Below are positions 35,586 to 47,552 of a stretch of DNA of 64,000 nt, one piece after another (within the stretch, counting starts at the first letter, position 1; each line of letters opens with the position of its first letter). Both the position numbers and the translations under genes were made by a program. The notes under the pieces were generated by a model. The model ran no database searches and was not told the origin of the DNA. It saw only the letters and a list, made by a program, of their open reading frames with translations. The DNA is from Melieria omissa. Lineage: Eukaryota; Arthropoda; Insecta; Diptera; Ulidiidae. The stretch lies in the NCBI GenBank assembly GCA_963971225.1, contig OZ020269.1, forward strand, positions 99,060,405 through 99,124,404. Reading direction: 5' to 3'.

Positions 35586-37540
35586 ATTGGAAGTTGACAT
35601 TTAAATTTAAATTTTGCTTCGAGTTTTCTGTACATTGTGTTTACTCTTTCTTGCAAAGTTTTTCTTTTAATTACTTCAAGCTTATACTTTATTTTCAACA
35701 GGAAATCTTGATCCTTCGTCGTTTCCTTGACGTGACTCATTGGGCATTGGAATCGCTGGTAAATATTTGAAGAGCGTGTAAACCGTTAAGCTCCCGACCG
35801 ACAAAAACGCACACATAATAATCTCACAATTGTTGAACTGTCACAAGTTGACGATGTCAAATTATTTATCAGGTTTTCGAAATTTTCATTCTTGCTCATA
35901 AATTTTGCAGCCATTTTGATTTCGCTGCACATGACCGTCAGAACTCATCAAATTTTCATAGATAATCCGTCGTGGGTGCACGCGCCTGTCGCCCAACAAA
36001 ATACATAATAAAAATCGACGAAAAGAGCGACAGCCGAAGGAACTTAAACAAAGCCAAGCAAAATTTAGCCGCAGTAAAGTTTTACACTTCATACCAGTCG
36101 AGCGAAATTGGGCGGCATGGCTGACTTAGTGACTGGCTGCCAGGCTGGTCTGGGCCAGATGACCGGCTGGTCGGTTAGCTGGTTAGTCGGTTTACTGGCT
36201 GCATGAGGCCGACACAGCACAACTTTGAGTTTATCTTAAGCATAACTTTATCTGAGCGCCTTTAAATTTAATTTGAAAAGTTTGCACCCACAACATATAA
36301 CAACAACAACAACAATGTAAAATAACAACAATCAATGCACACAATAACAATCAACAACAACGTAGATTTAACAGCGAAAGCAAACATAGTTTGGTGTAAA
36401 CATAAAATTTTGTTGTAAGTTAATTGTGAGACCATGGCACATGCGACAGTTGGTTATTAAGTTAGCGTAAGCAATGTTTGTGGCAAACTGCAAAGATGCC
36501 AAAACTGCTTGAAATGCTAAAAATTCAGTGAATATGATTTTAACGCACAGACATGGCCCTGGTAACTATTTATTATCACAACAACAACAATGCTAAACAC
36601 AATAACAAGACGAGCAGAAGAAAATATACAACAACTCATGCATACTTAGACATAAACAAGCGCCTGCGAAATATGTCGGAAAATTTTAAACAACAACAAC
36701 CATAGTAACAATAATATCAACAATTGCCACAACTACAAAGACAGCAGTAAACAACAACAACAACGATACGCAGAGAAGTTAAGGTCAACACATCTTTAAA
36801 ATTGATTTATGTGCACTGACAGATGTAATACGGCAACTGTTTCTAGGCTACACCCTTCCCCCTCCCCCACCCATTTTCATTATTCCATAAAGCAAAGGAG
36901 GAGCTGCACCCAAATGCGAAGCCAAATGCCCATTTCTGCTGTTGAACGCTTAGAATATTGAACTCTAACATTAGTAAATAAATTATGACTGAAGAATGAC
37001 TTTTTGCATTAGTTGTGACAATACATAGTAGTTACAACAACAACAAACAAACAGTATGCCACATAATCTCACGCAATGATTTGGTGATGAATAGCAGAGA
37101 TTCGAAAGAAGCCTGGTGAACGAAATAGGGGTCAAAGTTGAACAAAAAGGCAGTGTATCGTTCACATTAAGCTGAAACTTTTTTGTAGTTTCCATGACTT
37201 AAATGGTTTATTTTTCCTATTTAAATGACAATAATAAATCAATGTTTTCCTAAGCTAAAAAAACAGATGCGCTTGTGTGACCCATAATGGGTTTAAGACG
37301 ACCTACTAGAGGCCATAAGATTTTAATATTTTCATTATGTTCAGATAGAAAACTCTTTAGTTGATTCAAAAATTTAAAAAAATATTCACATTATACAATT
37401 TTATGACAGTTTTGCCAAAATTTTTTAATGCAGAATATAGAAAATATTCATAAAAACTGCTAGACATATTTGCCGAATTCTTATCGAGATATGTCGCATA
37501 GTTGGTCCCATTTCGTACCCATGAAGTTCATTCCTACAAC
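35586..37540. other. non-coding DNA rich in CAA runs
   Basis: ACAACAACAACAA-type runs recur (36300-36380, 36585, 36755, 37035). A patch near 36120-36215 repeats CTGGCTG/GGTCGGTTAG words. No gene recognised. Confidence 0.6.
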
Positions 37541-38869
37541 AAATTGGTTGTGGGACTGTGTGACAAATGAATTGTTTGACAAACGAACTGTGTCACAAAT
37601 AAACTATGTTACAGACAAAATTTGTGACAAATAGTCTAACATATCAACTTTGTAATGGACGAACTTTGTAACAGGCTCTGTGTCGCAAATTGATTGTAGA
37701 ACAGTTATTTTACAGTTGAACTGTGTCAAAAATGAACCATGTGCCAGGCACAAATTTACTATGAATTAATTGTGTGACAGATAGACTTGTGTGTCACACA
37801 AGCAGATGAACTAGGCGGCAGTCGAATTGTGTCAGTTTATCATGAAAAACTATCTAACCGATGAACTGTGTGACACATTGCCTGTGCCAAAAATAGACTG
37901 TGTGACAGATGACATTTTTAACAAATTGACTGTCTAATAGGCCAATTGTGTTGCAGATGAATTGTCTGGTACTCTGTGACAACTGAAATTTAAGGACTAT
38001 CTAACAGAGAGACTATGCAACAGACGAACTATGTCACAAACGAACTGTGTGATGGACAAAATTTGTGATAAATGGACTGTTTAACAAATAAAATGTTAAA
38101 ACATGGACTGTTCACAAGTCTACTGTCTAACATATAAACTGTGAGGCAGATGAACTGTGTCACAAATGAACCATGTGTCATACACAAATTTTCTATGAAT
38201 TAATTGTGTGACAGATGGACTTGTTTGTCACAGGTCGACTGTGTGATAGAAGGACTGTGATCGACTGTGTCTACCATATAGACATTAACTTCTAACAGAT
38301 AAACCTCGATAAGATAAGAGGACTGTGACAAGAATAGACTGTGTAACAGGTAAAATTTGTAACAAATTGTCTGTCTAATAGACCAATTATGTTAAAGATC
38401 GATTGTGTGGCACTCTGTGACAACTGAAATTTAAGGATTATCTAACAGATAAACTGTGCAACAAATGAACTATGTCACAAATGAACTGTCTGACGGATGA
38501 CATTTGTAATAAATGAACTGCCTAATAGAAAAACTGGTTAGAAGACGGACATTTCGAACTTTGTAGAGGGCTGTGTGTCATATATCAACCGTGTGGTAGG
38601 CGAATTGATTAACTCATGAACTGTGTGACAGACTGTGTGTCACAAATTAGCTGTTTATGGACAAAAATCTACTGCGTGACAAATGATTACATAACAGCTA
38701 ATTGTGTGACAGACATTTTGGGTAGAAATGGGCCGTGTAAAAGAAAAAATTTGTGATAAAAGATTTGACCAACAGATAAACTGTTTGACAAACGGACTGT
38801 GTGTCACAAATTGGCTTTTTAATGGACCGTTTGTCACAAATAGACTATGTGACACATGACTACATAATA

Positions 38870-39477
38870 TAGGGTTTTTTTTAGAGGTATAGAACTTCGA
38901 ATTGAAATAAAACACAAGAAAATCGTTTTAATGTCTATCAATTTGGCTTTATTGGAAGGATAATTTTATGCCATTAATGTTTAAATATGATTTCGGGCAT
39001 GTGGCCGCCGCGGCTGGCTCGAATAAAGCCAATTCTACAGGTCCCATTTTTAAAGTTGATGGACAAAGCTCCAATTGCTGTGCACGGTGGCGAATCGATT
39101 CATTCGGGTCCTCTTCAACATTTTGCTCTACAGCGGCAATTGTTTCTTCGGTGCGCACTGTTCGACGTCTCTGCGGATGCGTATTATCACATAGAGTAAA
39201 CGTAGTGCGAAAACGACCCATGGTTAACCGAATTAATTGCTCTGATGGACGATTATGTCGACCATAAAATGGACGGAGCTTGCGGTAAACTTCGCGAACT
39301 GAACCATTATTTTCGAAATGAATTTGCACGATTTGCAAGCGTTGTTCTTTTGTCAACCTATTCATGATGAAATGGCAAACCAAACTGAACATAAATGACA
39401 TTAGAGTTGCCAGATTTGACCACAAAATGCCAGTTTTATCTCTATTCGAAAAACAAACCTCTAAAAAAAACACCCTA
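38870..39477 (-). mobile_element. internally deleted DD41D-like Tc1/mariner element, 608 bp
   Basis: The ends are inverted: TAGGGTTTTTTTTAGAGGT on the left and ACCTCTAAAAAAAACACCCTA on the right (one extra base in the right copy). Each abuts TA (38868-38869 and 39478-39479). The start TAGGGTTTT is shared with the element at 43408-44347. The interior keeps the 5' part of a transposase gene and its last codons; the catalytic middle is gone. Confidence 0.82.
38949..39365 (-). pseudogene. transposase N-terminal DNA-binding domain, core deleted
   Basis: The frame starts at the ATG at 39365 (MNRLTKEQRLQIVQIHFENN) and runs 138 codons. Residues 1-60 form a helix-turn-helix that resembles the first DNA-binding domain of mariner-like insect transposases (REVYRKLRPFYGRHNRPSE). 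Residues 65-100 carry a second linker/HTH (RRRTVRTEETIAAVEQNV, then LELCPSTL). Just after PSTL the text jumps to the gene's tail; in an adjacent frame the tail reads RGGHMPEIIFKH, a C-terminal ending I associate with this family, so the junction also shifts frame. All catalytic Asp motifs are absent. It might still bind its own ends, as some deleted transposons do, but that is speculation. Confidence 0.75.
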
Positions 39478-39620
39478 TAGATGAATTATGTGACAAACGA
39501 ATTGTGACAGAAATAGGTGTGTAATAGAATAATTTTGTGAAAAAAATCGGTTCAACTGCGAACTATGTGACAGATGGCGTGGGAGATATAAATGTCCGAA
39601 TGTATGACAAACGAACTGTT

Positions 39621-41470
39621 TGGCTAAGAACTAAATTGATTCTTCAAATCTTCTACACCAAAACTCCTTTCGCCATGACTTCCTCTTCTGTGCATTTCAA
39701 GCCCCATAACTGAATATATCATGCAAACCCAGTGTAGGGTATTGAAATCAGCAGCAGAAAATAGACACCCAGTCCTATCATGTTTGTCACTTGTAGTCCA
39801 TTTAGGCGTATCCAATATAATCGGCACAATGAGAAACATAAGACGAAGCGTTGCTTAGAAGCAGCAATGGCAATGCGACTGTGGTGAGAGAAAGAAATAG
39901 ACAGAAAAACACAACGTAAAAAGTGAACGCAACAGTGATGCTGCGCAAACGAGGCCGCATCGTGAATGTTGAAAAATTGCAGTAAGCGCAAGCAAAAGCA
40001 GAAAAATCCTTGAAGGTAGTAAAAGTGTAGCAGCTTTTTAGGCGTTGTCACACAAAACACTAAACATGCATCCAGAGAAATGTGAAATATGAAACGGTCA
40101 TTGCTGTAGGAGAATTAATAGATTTGTTGTTGTTGTTATAATATTATTATTGTTGTTGTTGTTATAATATTATTATTGTTGTTGTTGTTATAATATTATT
40201 ATTGTGGTTGTTGTACAACTTGCTTACAGCTTTGAGCGCACAATTCGCTGGAATGCCATGACTAATGAGGTGTAAACAAATCTTTCGATAAAAATACACA
40301 ATCAACTACCACAGCAACAAAACCAAGAAACAACAAAAGATTTGACTTTTTCTGTTGGCAACGAAGAAAATTAGCCAAACAACAAAGTGTGGTACGAACC
40401 AAGGAGCAAAAATTAAAGCGGCCACTCGGACAGCTGCCGCTGCACGCCTGCAAACGAGAGCACAGGCAACGAGATTGATGAGTGTTCGAGCTATTGTGGT
40501 CATTAATGATGTTTTGATGTATCGATAGCAACTAAAGTATTTCAATGCAAACTTTGTTATAAAGTTTATTAAACGGCAGATATTCAAAAGTTTCAAAAAA
40601 TATGCAAATAACACAAATCAGGTGAGGAATTTAAAAATCTATAGAAATCGATAGCAACAGAAACAAAAAGCTGCTGCAAAGTATGCCAAAGAAATAAAGC
40701 ATTAAATTCAAGGCTGCTTTCTGCATGGATGTTAGTTGATGCTTATCAAAATAATTTCTGTGGAAAGCATCTGAAAAGTTGGTTTTTAGTTTCATTAAAT
40801 TTTGCCTGCTTTAGAAAATGTGATGAGACTGAGGTACCCTAATTGTTCAGTTGAGGCTTTAATATAAAAACGTGCAAGTCCGTAACTGTTAGCAAAACGA
40901 GTTTGCTTTGAAATATTCTGGTTAAAAATAAGCGATTTTAATTTAGAAATTTTTGAAAAAGTTCTTTGAAAGCAAAGAGAAATATTACCTGATATCTAAT
41001 TTTAGTAAAAGGCCAATAAACTTTGAGTAGGTCGATAAAAAGTTTTCGGTTCTGCTGAGTCCATTAGCTATGACAACCATTAATTCCATCGGCAAAATAA
41101 ATGCGAAGTACTTAAAATTTTTATGATTTAAAAGCTAATAACGTTCACATAGAAATTGTAGCAAAATGTTAGAGTGCAATGAACTAAAAGAAGTCAGACT
41201 GTTTTTAGTAACTTTTAATAGAAGCAAACTAAGATACATTTGAGCATGTGGGAGAATGGTCTGAAAAGTTTATAATCTCAACATGAAAACAACAGCATTG
41301 ATTCACAAAAGTTAGATAAGCTGTTTGGAAATCTTTTGAAAGATAAAATCAAGCAAGAAAAATCAAAATCAAGTCATTTGGGTGCGCAGTTGTTGTCAGA
41401 CAATGATTTGAATCAGTCGGTGTGTGTTTTTGAGAAAATAAAAAAAATTTAGTCAACTTTTGTTTTTGAA
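39621..41470. other. non-coding DNA
   Basis: No gene recognised. Apart from the short repeat at 40123-40212, nothing is ordered. Minus-strand frames near 40262-40614 are short and not protein-like. Confidence 0.6.
40123..40212. repeat. 26-bp tandem repeat, three copies
   Basis: The unit TTGTTGTTGTTGTTATAATA plus TTATTA recurs with an exact 26-bp step (TTATAATATT at 40136, 40162 and 40188). It is a compound of TTG and ATT runs that has itself been tandemly duplicated. Confidence 0.9.
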
Positions 41471-41473
41471 GGG

Positions 41474-41610
41474 CACTTTTTTAGGTTATGTTCGACATAT
41501 AGTCGTCACTATTGCTTTAAGATTTTTCGATATATATTAGTTTTTAACAATATGTATATTTTTTTAAGATTTTTCATTTTCTATATCTGAAACATAACCT
41601 AAGAAAAGGG
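41474..41610. repeat. small inverted repeat, possible MITE
   Basis: TTAGGTTATGTT at 41481 faces AACATAACCTAA ending at 41602. The match extends inward (ACATATAG against CTATATCT) and outward (CTTTT against AAAAG). The loop is AT-rich. No target duplication is evident. Confidence 0.55.
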
Positions 41611-41745
41611 TAAACAATTTTTAATAACCCATGTCAGAAAAATTATCTAAAAAATAAATGAAAAATTATATTTCAAAATTACGTTTTACATTTTTTAAGT
41701 TTCATAAAGATAGAAAAAATGTGGGGAAATAAATATATATTGCAA

Positions 41746-42222
41746 CCAGGACAGACTGCGGCACTTGCTGGACACTATGGCCCACCCTCTCCTTGACGAA
41801 AACACGACACGTACTGTCCTTGAGTCGTACCTCCATTCGACAGCTCGTTGGAATCATCACCGGACACTGCGCTATTGGATCTATGCTTACCAAATGGCGC
41901 CTCTCGTTCAGTGATGTCTCCCATAGCTGTGGAAATAAAGAAGAAGTAGAAACCATACAACACTTCCTGTGCCACTGCCCGGCTCTGCAGGAACGCCGAC
42001 TCCGCACCTTGGGGTCAAGATTCCTGACAGACCTGACTTGCGCGGCGAAGGTCGAAATCTCGAATCTGCTCTCCTTCATTAAGAGGTCGAACTGGTTTCC
42101 CCTTGACTGAGACTATTGGTTAGCTCCGGAATGCCATAAGAAGGGTTTCAAAATGGGCTATTTTGGGTCTCCAAGTGGAAGTGCGGTCCTGCCGCACTCA
42201 CGCTTCCCTACCTAACCAAACC
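41746..42222 (+). mobile_element. 5'-truncated non-LTR retrotransposon, perfect 8-bp target duplication
   Basis: The 477-bp insert is flanked by identical TATTGCAA at 41738-41745 and 42223-42230. It holds only the last part of the polyprotein gene and a 3' untranslated region ending CCCTACCTAACCAAACC, without poly(A). Severe 5' truncation is normal for target-primed reverse transcription. Perfect duplications point to a recent insertion. It sits at the left edge of the 42230-44680 array. Confidence 0.9.
41748..42110 (+). pseudogene. non-LTR polyprotein C-terminus (zinc-knuckle region), truncated
   Basis: The frame is open from the insertion junction to TGA at 42108. It contains RTSIRQLVGIITGHCAIG, matching the LLTGILTGHC segment after RNase H in the 23375-26153 polyprotein. 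SCGNKEEVETIQHFLCHCPAL follows, corresponding to that protein's CGEDSAKGTLEHLLCHCPAL. The leading Cys of the expected C-x2-C pair is replaced by Ser (SHSC), so the knuckle is incomplete. RT and RNase H are absent through 5' truncation. It is a relative of, but clearly a different subfamily from, the 23-kb element. Confidence 0.85.
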
Positions 42223-43407
42223 TATTGCAAAAACTATGCAAAGCAAATATTAACAAAAATGTGGAAACCCCTATCTCTATAAATAAATGTTTAAAAAAAA
42301 TTTTTAATAATAATTTTTATTTATTGGTTTTCTATTCTATTTCTATTGGTTTTTCTAAAATGGTGCAAACTTATATACCGTAAAAAACCATACAAAGAAA
42401 ATATTGAAAATTTTGGTGATTGTACCAAAATCCTAACTCGATAATATAATGAAAAAAATTTTTTTTTTTGATAATATTTAATTCGATTGGATTTTTCTGA
42501 ATCTCAATAAAAATCTCGATTGAAAAATTAAAAAAAAATAATTTTTTTATAGACTTGATTTTTTATTTTATTTTTTTTATAGATGTTATTTACTTTTGAG
42601 TTTCACTGATTTTTCTATGGATTTTTCTAAAATGTTTGAAATATACCCATTTATTCTAAAAACAATATGCAAAGATTTTTCTTAGGATTTTTTTTTTATT
42701 TTTTTTTAATGTTCTCAACATTTTATTCTAAAAAACGATACAAAGAAAACATGAAAAACTTTGTTAATTGTGCCAGAACCCTACATCGATAAAAAATTAA
42801 ATGTTTAAAAAAAAAAATTTTTTTGAGGCTGTATTCACTTTTGGGTTCCACTGCTTTTACTATGAAATTTCGATTAGATTTTTCTAAAATGTTGGTGATT
42901 GTTCCGAAATCCTAACTTGATCAAATATAATTCTTTAGATAATATTTAATTCGATTGGATTTTTTTTAAATGTTGGAAACATATATATGCAAAAACTATA
43001 CAAAGAATCTCGATAAAAAAATAAAAAAAAAACAAAAATTTTTTCTAGATTTTATTTGCTTTTGAATTCCACTGAGTTTTTTATGGATTCATCCAAAATT
43101 TTTGAAGCATTTATATTATAAAAAACTATCTAAAGATTTGTCTATGAATTTTTCTAAAATGTTGAATATATTGTTTCAACATTTGATTCTGAAAAACGAT
43201 ACAAAGAAAATATAAAAAAATGTGATGATTTTTCTCGATTGTTCTATACGTTTGAGTTCCAATGATTTTTCTATAGAATTTCTTAGCGATTTTTCTAAAA
43301 TTTGGGAAACACATACAAATTTTTTAAAGAACTGTGCAAAGAAAATATTAAAAAAATTGGTGACCCTATCTCAATAAAAAATTAAAAAACTTCTTTTTGA
43401 GGTTGTA

Positions 43408-44347
43408 TAGGGTTTTCCAACAAGAGGTGTTATTTTAAATTACCCGGTCTTTCGGTAGCTGTCACTTTTGAAGCTTTTATTCTTTGACATTTGACAAGTA
43501 GAAACTACGCCATTACTAAAAATGGAACGATACACGCTTCAACAATGCATTGAAATTATTAAAATTCACTACAAAAATGGTGAAAATCTTGCAGTCACAG
43601 TTCGCAAAACTAAAGCATTTTTGGGTCGTCGTGAAGCACCTTGTCGGACCGCAATACAGAAATTGGTGGAAAAATTTCTCTCGGAAAACCCAAGAGTTAT
43701 TGTTGAGTGGCCTCTCCATCCTCCACGTGTGACTGTTTGGTGCGGTTTATGGTCCGGCGGGGTCATTGGACTTTACTTTTTCGAAAATGAGGTTGGATCA
43801 ACAGTTACGGTGAATGGATTGCGCTATCGAGAGATGATTAATGATTTTTTATGGTCGGAGTTGGATTGTATTGATCTGGACAACGTTTACTTTCAACAAG
43901 ACGGCGCTACGTGCCAAACCAGCAACGAAACCATTGCTCTTTTACGAGAAAAGTTTCCGGACCGTGTTATCTCTGGAAGAGGTGATCACAATTGGCCACC
44001 GAGATCTTGTGATTTAACACCTTGCGACTTCTTCCTTTGGGGCCACGTGAAAGATAAGGTGTACGCCAACAGCCCAGCGTCGATTCAAGACCTCAAAGAT
44101 AGAATTCGTGAGGCTATCGAGGACATAGGGCAGCCACTTTGCGATTTGGTTATGGAAAATGTGAAATGAATTTCATGAAAAGGATATGGTCCTGTAAGCG
44201 TGGTCGTGATGGCCATTTGACTGATGTTGTTTTTCATTATTAACGGCATACCTTCCTCTTTATTATGAAATAAACATCCAATCATTTATCTCAAAAATGG
44301 CATTTTTCTTTGAATACCAAAATAACACCTCTTGTTGGAAAACCCTA
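43408..44347 (+). mobile_element. DD41D (rosa-like) Tc1/mariner element, internally deleted, 940 bp
   Basis: The terminal inverted repeats match for about 28 bases, from TAGGGTTTTCCAACAAGAGG at 43408 to its mirror ending at 44347. Both abut TA (43406-43407 and 44348-44349). A 215-codon frame lies on the plus strand, shorter than a full transposase of this group (about 350 residues). The well-matched ends and open frame suggest recent movement, presumably using transposase from a full-length copy elsewhere. Confidence 0.88.
43522..44169 (+). pseudogene. DD41D transposase with in-frame deletion of the first catalytic motif
   Basis: The protein would be a DDD transposase of the Tc1/mariner superfamily. 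It starts at ATG 43522 with a helix-turn-helix (MERYTLQQCIEIIKIHYKNG, then GRREAPCRTAIQKLVEKF), residues 1-52. The text then jumps to SENPRVIVEWPLHPPRVTVW, so roughly 130 residues are missing, including the first catalytic Asp. The reading frame survives the deletion. The second Asp is D127 (YFQQDGATC) and the third D169 (SCDLTPCDFFLW). They are separated by 41 residues, the DD41D spacing known from the rosa mariner group first described in Ceratitis rosa. Without the first Asp the product cannot cut DNA. It still has its DNA-binding domain and could act as a dominant-negative end-binder (inference). Confidence 0.85.
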
Positions 44348-44889
44348 TATTTACTTTTGAATTCTACTGATTTTTTATGGAATTTCTATTCGATTTTTCG
44401 AAAACTTGGAAATCATATACAAATATTGTAAACAACTATACAAAGAAAATACGAAAATTGACACTATAAAAAATTTTATGACTACCAGAACCCTACATCG
44501 ATAAGAAAAATTAAAAAAAAAAAATTGTTTTTTTGAGATTATATTTACTTTTGAGTTCCACTAATTTTTCTTAGGAGTTTGTATTGGATTCTATTGTAAA
44601 AAACTATACAAAGAAAATAAACAAATTTTCAACAATATGTCATGATCTCATCTAAATTGGACAACTAGTTTAAAAGTTATTAACATTTTTCTAAATTGAT
44701 TGAATGATTTCGCCCAGATCGGAGATTAATTATTGAGGCCTTCAATTCGGGTAAATTGTTACTTATATTATTATAATTAAAATAAATCATTAACAATCGA
44801 AATTGGGTCACTTTGTTCTTCTTTGTCCCGCTGAACTTGAACTTCTTTATGAGCGAGAAGTTGTTTGAAGTTTTCAATATGGCCGCAGT

Positions 44890-45310
44890 TCGGGCCTGGT
44901 GACGACTATCAAATTTGAACCAAAAACGAGCTGTATGAGCTGTTCAAAGATATGGATGTAGCCATTGGCGCACACAGCATTCAATTTTTCGGTAGAGGGG
45001 GTTTTGCGTTCAACTTTTGAGTCGAATACCATTCGAAACCATACTTTGCACCAGCAATTTTTGTGTTTGAAGGGTCCCCCTGTGTGTGTCACTGTACGTA
45101 GCACATCGAATCATCATCTTGCATTCAATTGGCCATATCTGCCGTATGGACAAAAAAGGTGTTCGACACAGTAATTGGAGGTCAACGCCGAAGAAGCAGA
45201 CCGTGAAAGGACAAAGGACAGCTTATCATTTCTTGGCTATCATCTCTTGGTGTGACCAACTGAAATAGGCTCATGCAAAACAGAGGCACCTGGACAGAGG
45301 TAAGTAAGTG
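44890..45310 (+). pseudogene. non-LTR reverse transcriptase C-terminal remnant
   Basis: A GC-richer block whose frames, read in pieces, give IGHICRMDKKGV and then GQRRRSRP, ISWLSSLGVTN and NRGTWTE. This order matches the tail of insect retrotransposon RTs (GHVxRMxxxRV, then GxRRRGRPxxRW, then LGVxNWxxxAxDRxxWR). Stops and at least one frameshift occur between the pieces. Earlier parts (44900-45080) are too decayed to read. The 50055-50262 block is a second member of the same kind, on the other strand. Confidence 0.65.
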
Positions 45311-47550
45311 GAACCGCAGGAGGTCATGAAAAATTTACTCTCGTATCTACTTTGTATCTTTCTCATAGTATTTCCTTACCTTTTTCCTATTGGAATAGAT
45401 TCCTATCAACTATTCTTCTTATCTCAAGCTTAGGGTCAGCTATTCTGCATAAAAAATATCTGCATATGTAGCAATCGATAACACTCGACACCTGTGACCG
45501 GCGGCACAAAATCGACAAAACACAGCCAAACCCCTAATTGTTGCTCAAGTCAGCAGCAACAAGCAATCAGCAACAGCAGAACATATGTATGTATGTAACA
45601 ACACTTGTATGTAACACATGTATGTAACACTGTGTTGAAAGGTTGTTGTGGCAGCAATGGTTGGTCTGTTTTGCCGTTCGTTCGTGCTGTGCACTGAATT
45701 AGAAACCCAGATGTGGCTGGAAACAAAATGCTAATGGAAATTTGGGCCTAATGGACATGAAGTCTACTTACATGGACAGCTGTGCACTTTGGTAGATACG
45801 AATTTACATATACATACATACAAAGGTACGTATGTATGTATATGAATATTTGAATGTGTTAGACTAAGAATGCAATACATTCTTCTGACAATGAAATGGA
45901 CGCCTTGGTATTTAATGATAAAATAATGAAACTTTTTAAGCATTTTTTTATAACATTTTTTTATAAGAATTAAGAATTGTTAAGAATTTCAAGACTCAGA
46001 AATATTTACTGAATGTGTGTGTTTATATATAAACAACTGTTTAAACGTAACGGTAATTCGATGAACGTTGATTGGCGCCTGTTTTTTTTTTGTTTCTTGC
46101 ACACTTTCATACTTTTCACAGTTGACTTGACTTGACTTGACTTGACTTGAGTTGAGATGAGATCCTTTTCCACTACGAAGCCAACGTTGAAATTTTTGGG
46201 GCGCACACTGAAGTTAGATTCGACAGCGGAAGCAACTCGTTTGTTCATTGATAAAATTCTATGGTGCGACCAAAAAACCAGACAGCATGACTGACGCACA
46301 GAACAACAGACAGACAGTCTGACAATCGATTAGACAAACAAGCGAAGGGTAAACGGGCAGATAAGGTGGAATGTGTATGAAAAGGCAGGCAGCGCAGACA
46401 GACATGTGACATGTGCAGGATTGGCCGTCTCTTTCAGACAGACAAGTGAAAGGCGTATTGACAGTTGGAATGCATGGAAGGTTTAGGAAATAAAAAATAA
46501 AAAATGCATAGAAAAAATGTCAGTTTTCAGGCAAACAAGTGACAGCAAAATGGAGCAGCACAACAAAAACTTGAACAGCTGGGCTGTCCGCAAAACCGAG
46601 CATTGACTGACATTTGTTATCGATAGTGTTGAACACATTGTTTTGCCAAAGCATTTGAAAAAAAATTGAATTTTTTTGTATCATGAAATTGATTGATTTA
46701 AAATTTCAAGCATTTTTATGTTCAACATCAATGTTCGTTTATATAAATTTTATATAAATTGCTACAAATTTTATTATTTGAAAATTGTTTTATGTCTTTT
46801 CTCCCCCATCCATGCAAACTGCACTTTAAGTGTTTCAACTCATTTGCGCTGGTCAAATCACCGTTCAAGTAGCATAACAGCTGCTACAAAAAAAGGGTTC
46901 AAATGTCATCATGTGTGCTATGGCCATAAAAATCAGCAAGGCAACCAAGTTGACCAGCAGCAACATGCAAACATCATCGTCATTACTGGCAGCAAGACCC
47001 ATTTGTACGGGAATGCAAAAGGTCAAAGCGCAGCAGTAATGTCGAGTTGAGAGGTTAGAAACAAACAGACAGCGAGCGAGCGAGAAGTAAAAATCACTAA
47101 ATCTGATCATTATAAAGGATTTGAGATGTAAACGGAAATTGGAAACGATTTTTATTAGCACATTGGCACTTGTGTCTCGGGCAACAAGCAAGCTGTCACA
47201 CACCATAAATATCGCTAGACACAGCAACATGCCAACACACACACATACACACATGAAGAGTTGGCCATTTACTCGTAAGACAACAAAGTGACACTTTGTG
47301 CTGAAGTCAGCTAATAAAATGTTGTTGCCAGATTGGAGAGAAAAATCAAAGAATCAAAGAGAAGAAAGTGGTAATAAAATTTTGGGAATATAAATGACAT
47401 TTAAAGAACATTTAAATGTAACATTTTTTATTTTCAATAAAAATTATCTAAAATCGAAATCTAAAAATTTAAATTTTTAATTTCTTTTTTTTCAATAGAA
47501 ATTATCTAAAATGTTCGAGTGTTACTTACTTATTTACATACTAACTCTAG
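45311..47550. other. non-coding DNA with small simple repeats
   Basis: TATGTATGTAACA is repeated near 45587-45630, an ACTTG run lies at 46123-46150, and a CACA run at about 47236-47254. No gene recognised; the frames on both strands at 46718-47254 show no domain. Confidence 0.55.
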
Positions 47551-47552
47551 CT

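Larger units (their letters stand above)
37545..39620. repeat. ACTGTGTGACA minisatellite with higher-order repeats
   Basis: Short units near 18-22 bp (GAACTGTGTCACAAATG, GACTGTGTGACAGATGA) are repeated with heavy divergence. A larger order is visible: the blocks at 37731 and 38167 share ACTATGAATTAATTGTGTGA, and those at 37970 and 38410 share CTCTGTGACAACTGAAATTT. This gives a higher-order period near 438 bp. The element at 38870-39477 interrupts the array, and degenerate units resume after it to about 39620. Confidence 0.85.
42231..44680. repeat. degenerate tandem array interrupted by a DD41D element
   Basis: Units contain AAAACTATACAAAGAAAATA, TTTACTTTTGAGTTCCACTG, ATTTTTCTATGGATTTTTCT and GAACCCTACATCGATAA segments, repeated irregularly every 100-200 bp. 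Copies are visible on both sides of the 43408-44347 insertion. The insertion splits one unit: TGAGGTTGTATAG lies on the left, and TATTTACTTTTGAATTCTAC continues on the right. Confidence 0.8.

Noticed and set aside
37545..38880. Possible CRISPR-like array (short repeats at short spacing)
   Set aside because: Units are contiguous and diverged without unique spacers, and the genome is clearly insect-like.
44874..45104. 76-codon minus-strand frame as a host gene
   Set aside because: It overlaps the plus-strand RT remnant, whose motif order is recognisable; the minus frame has no domain.
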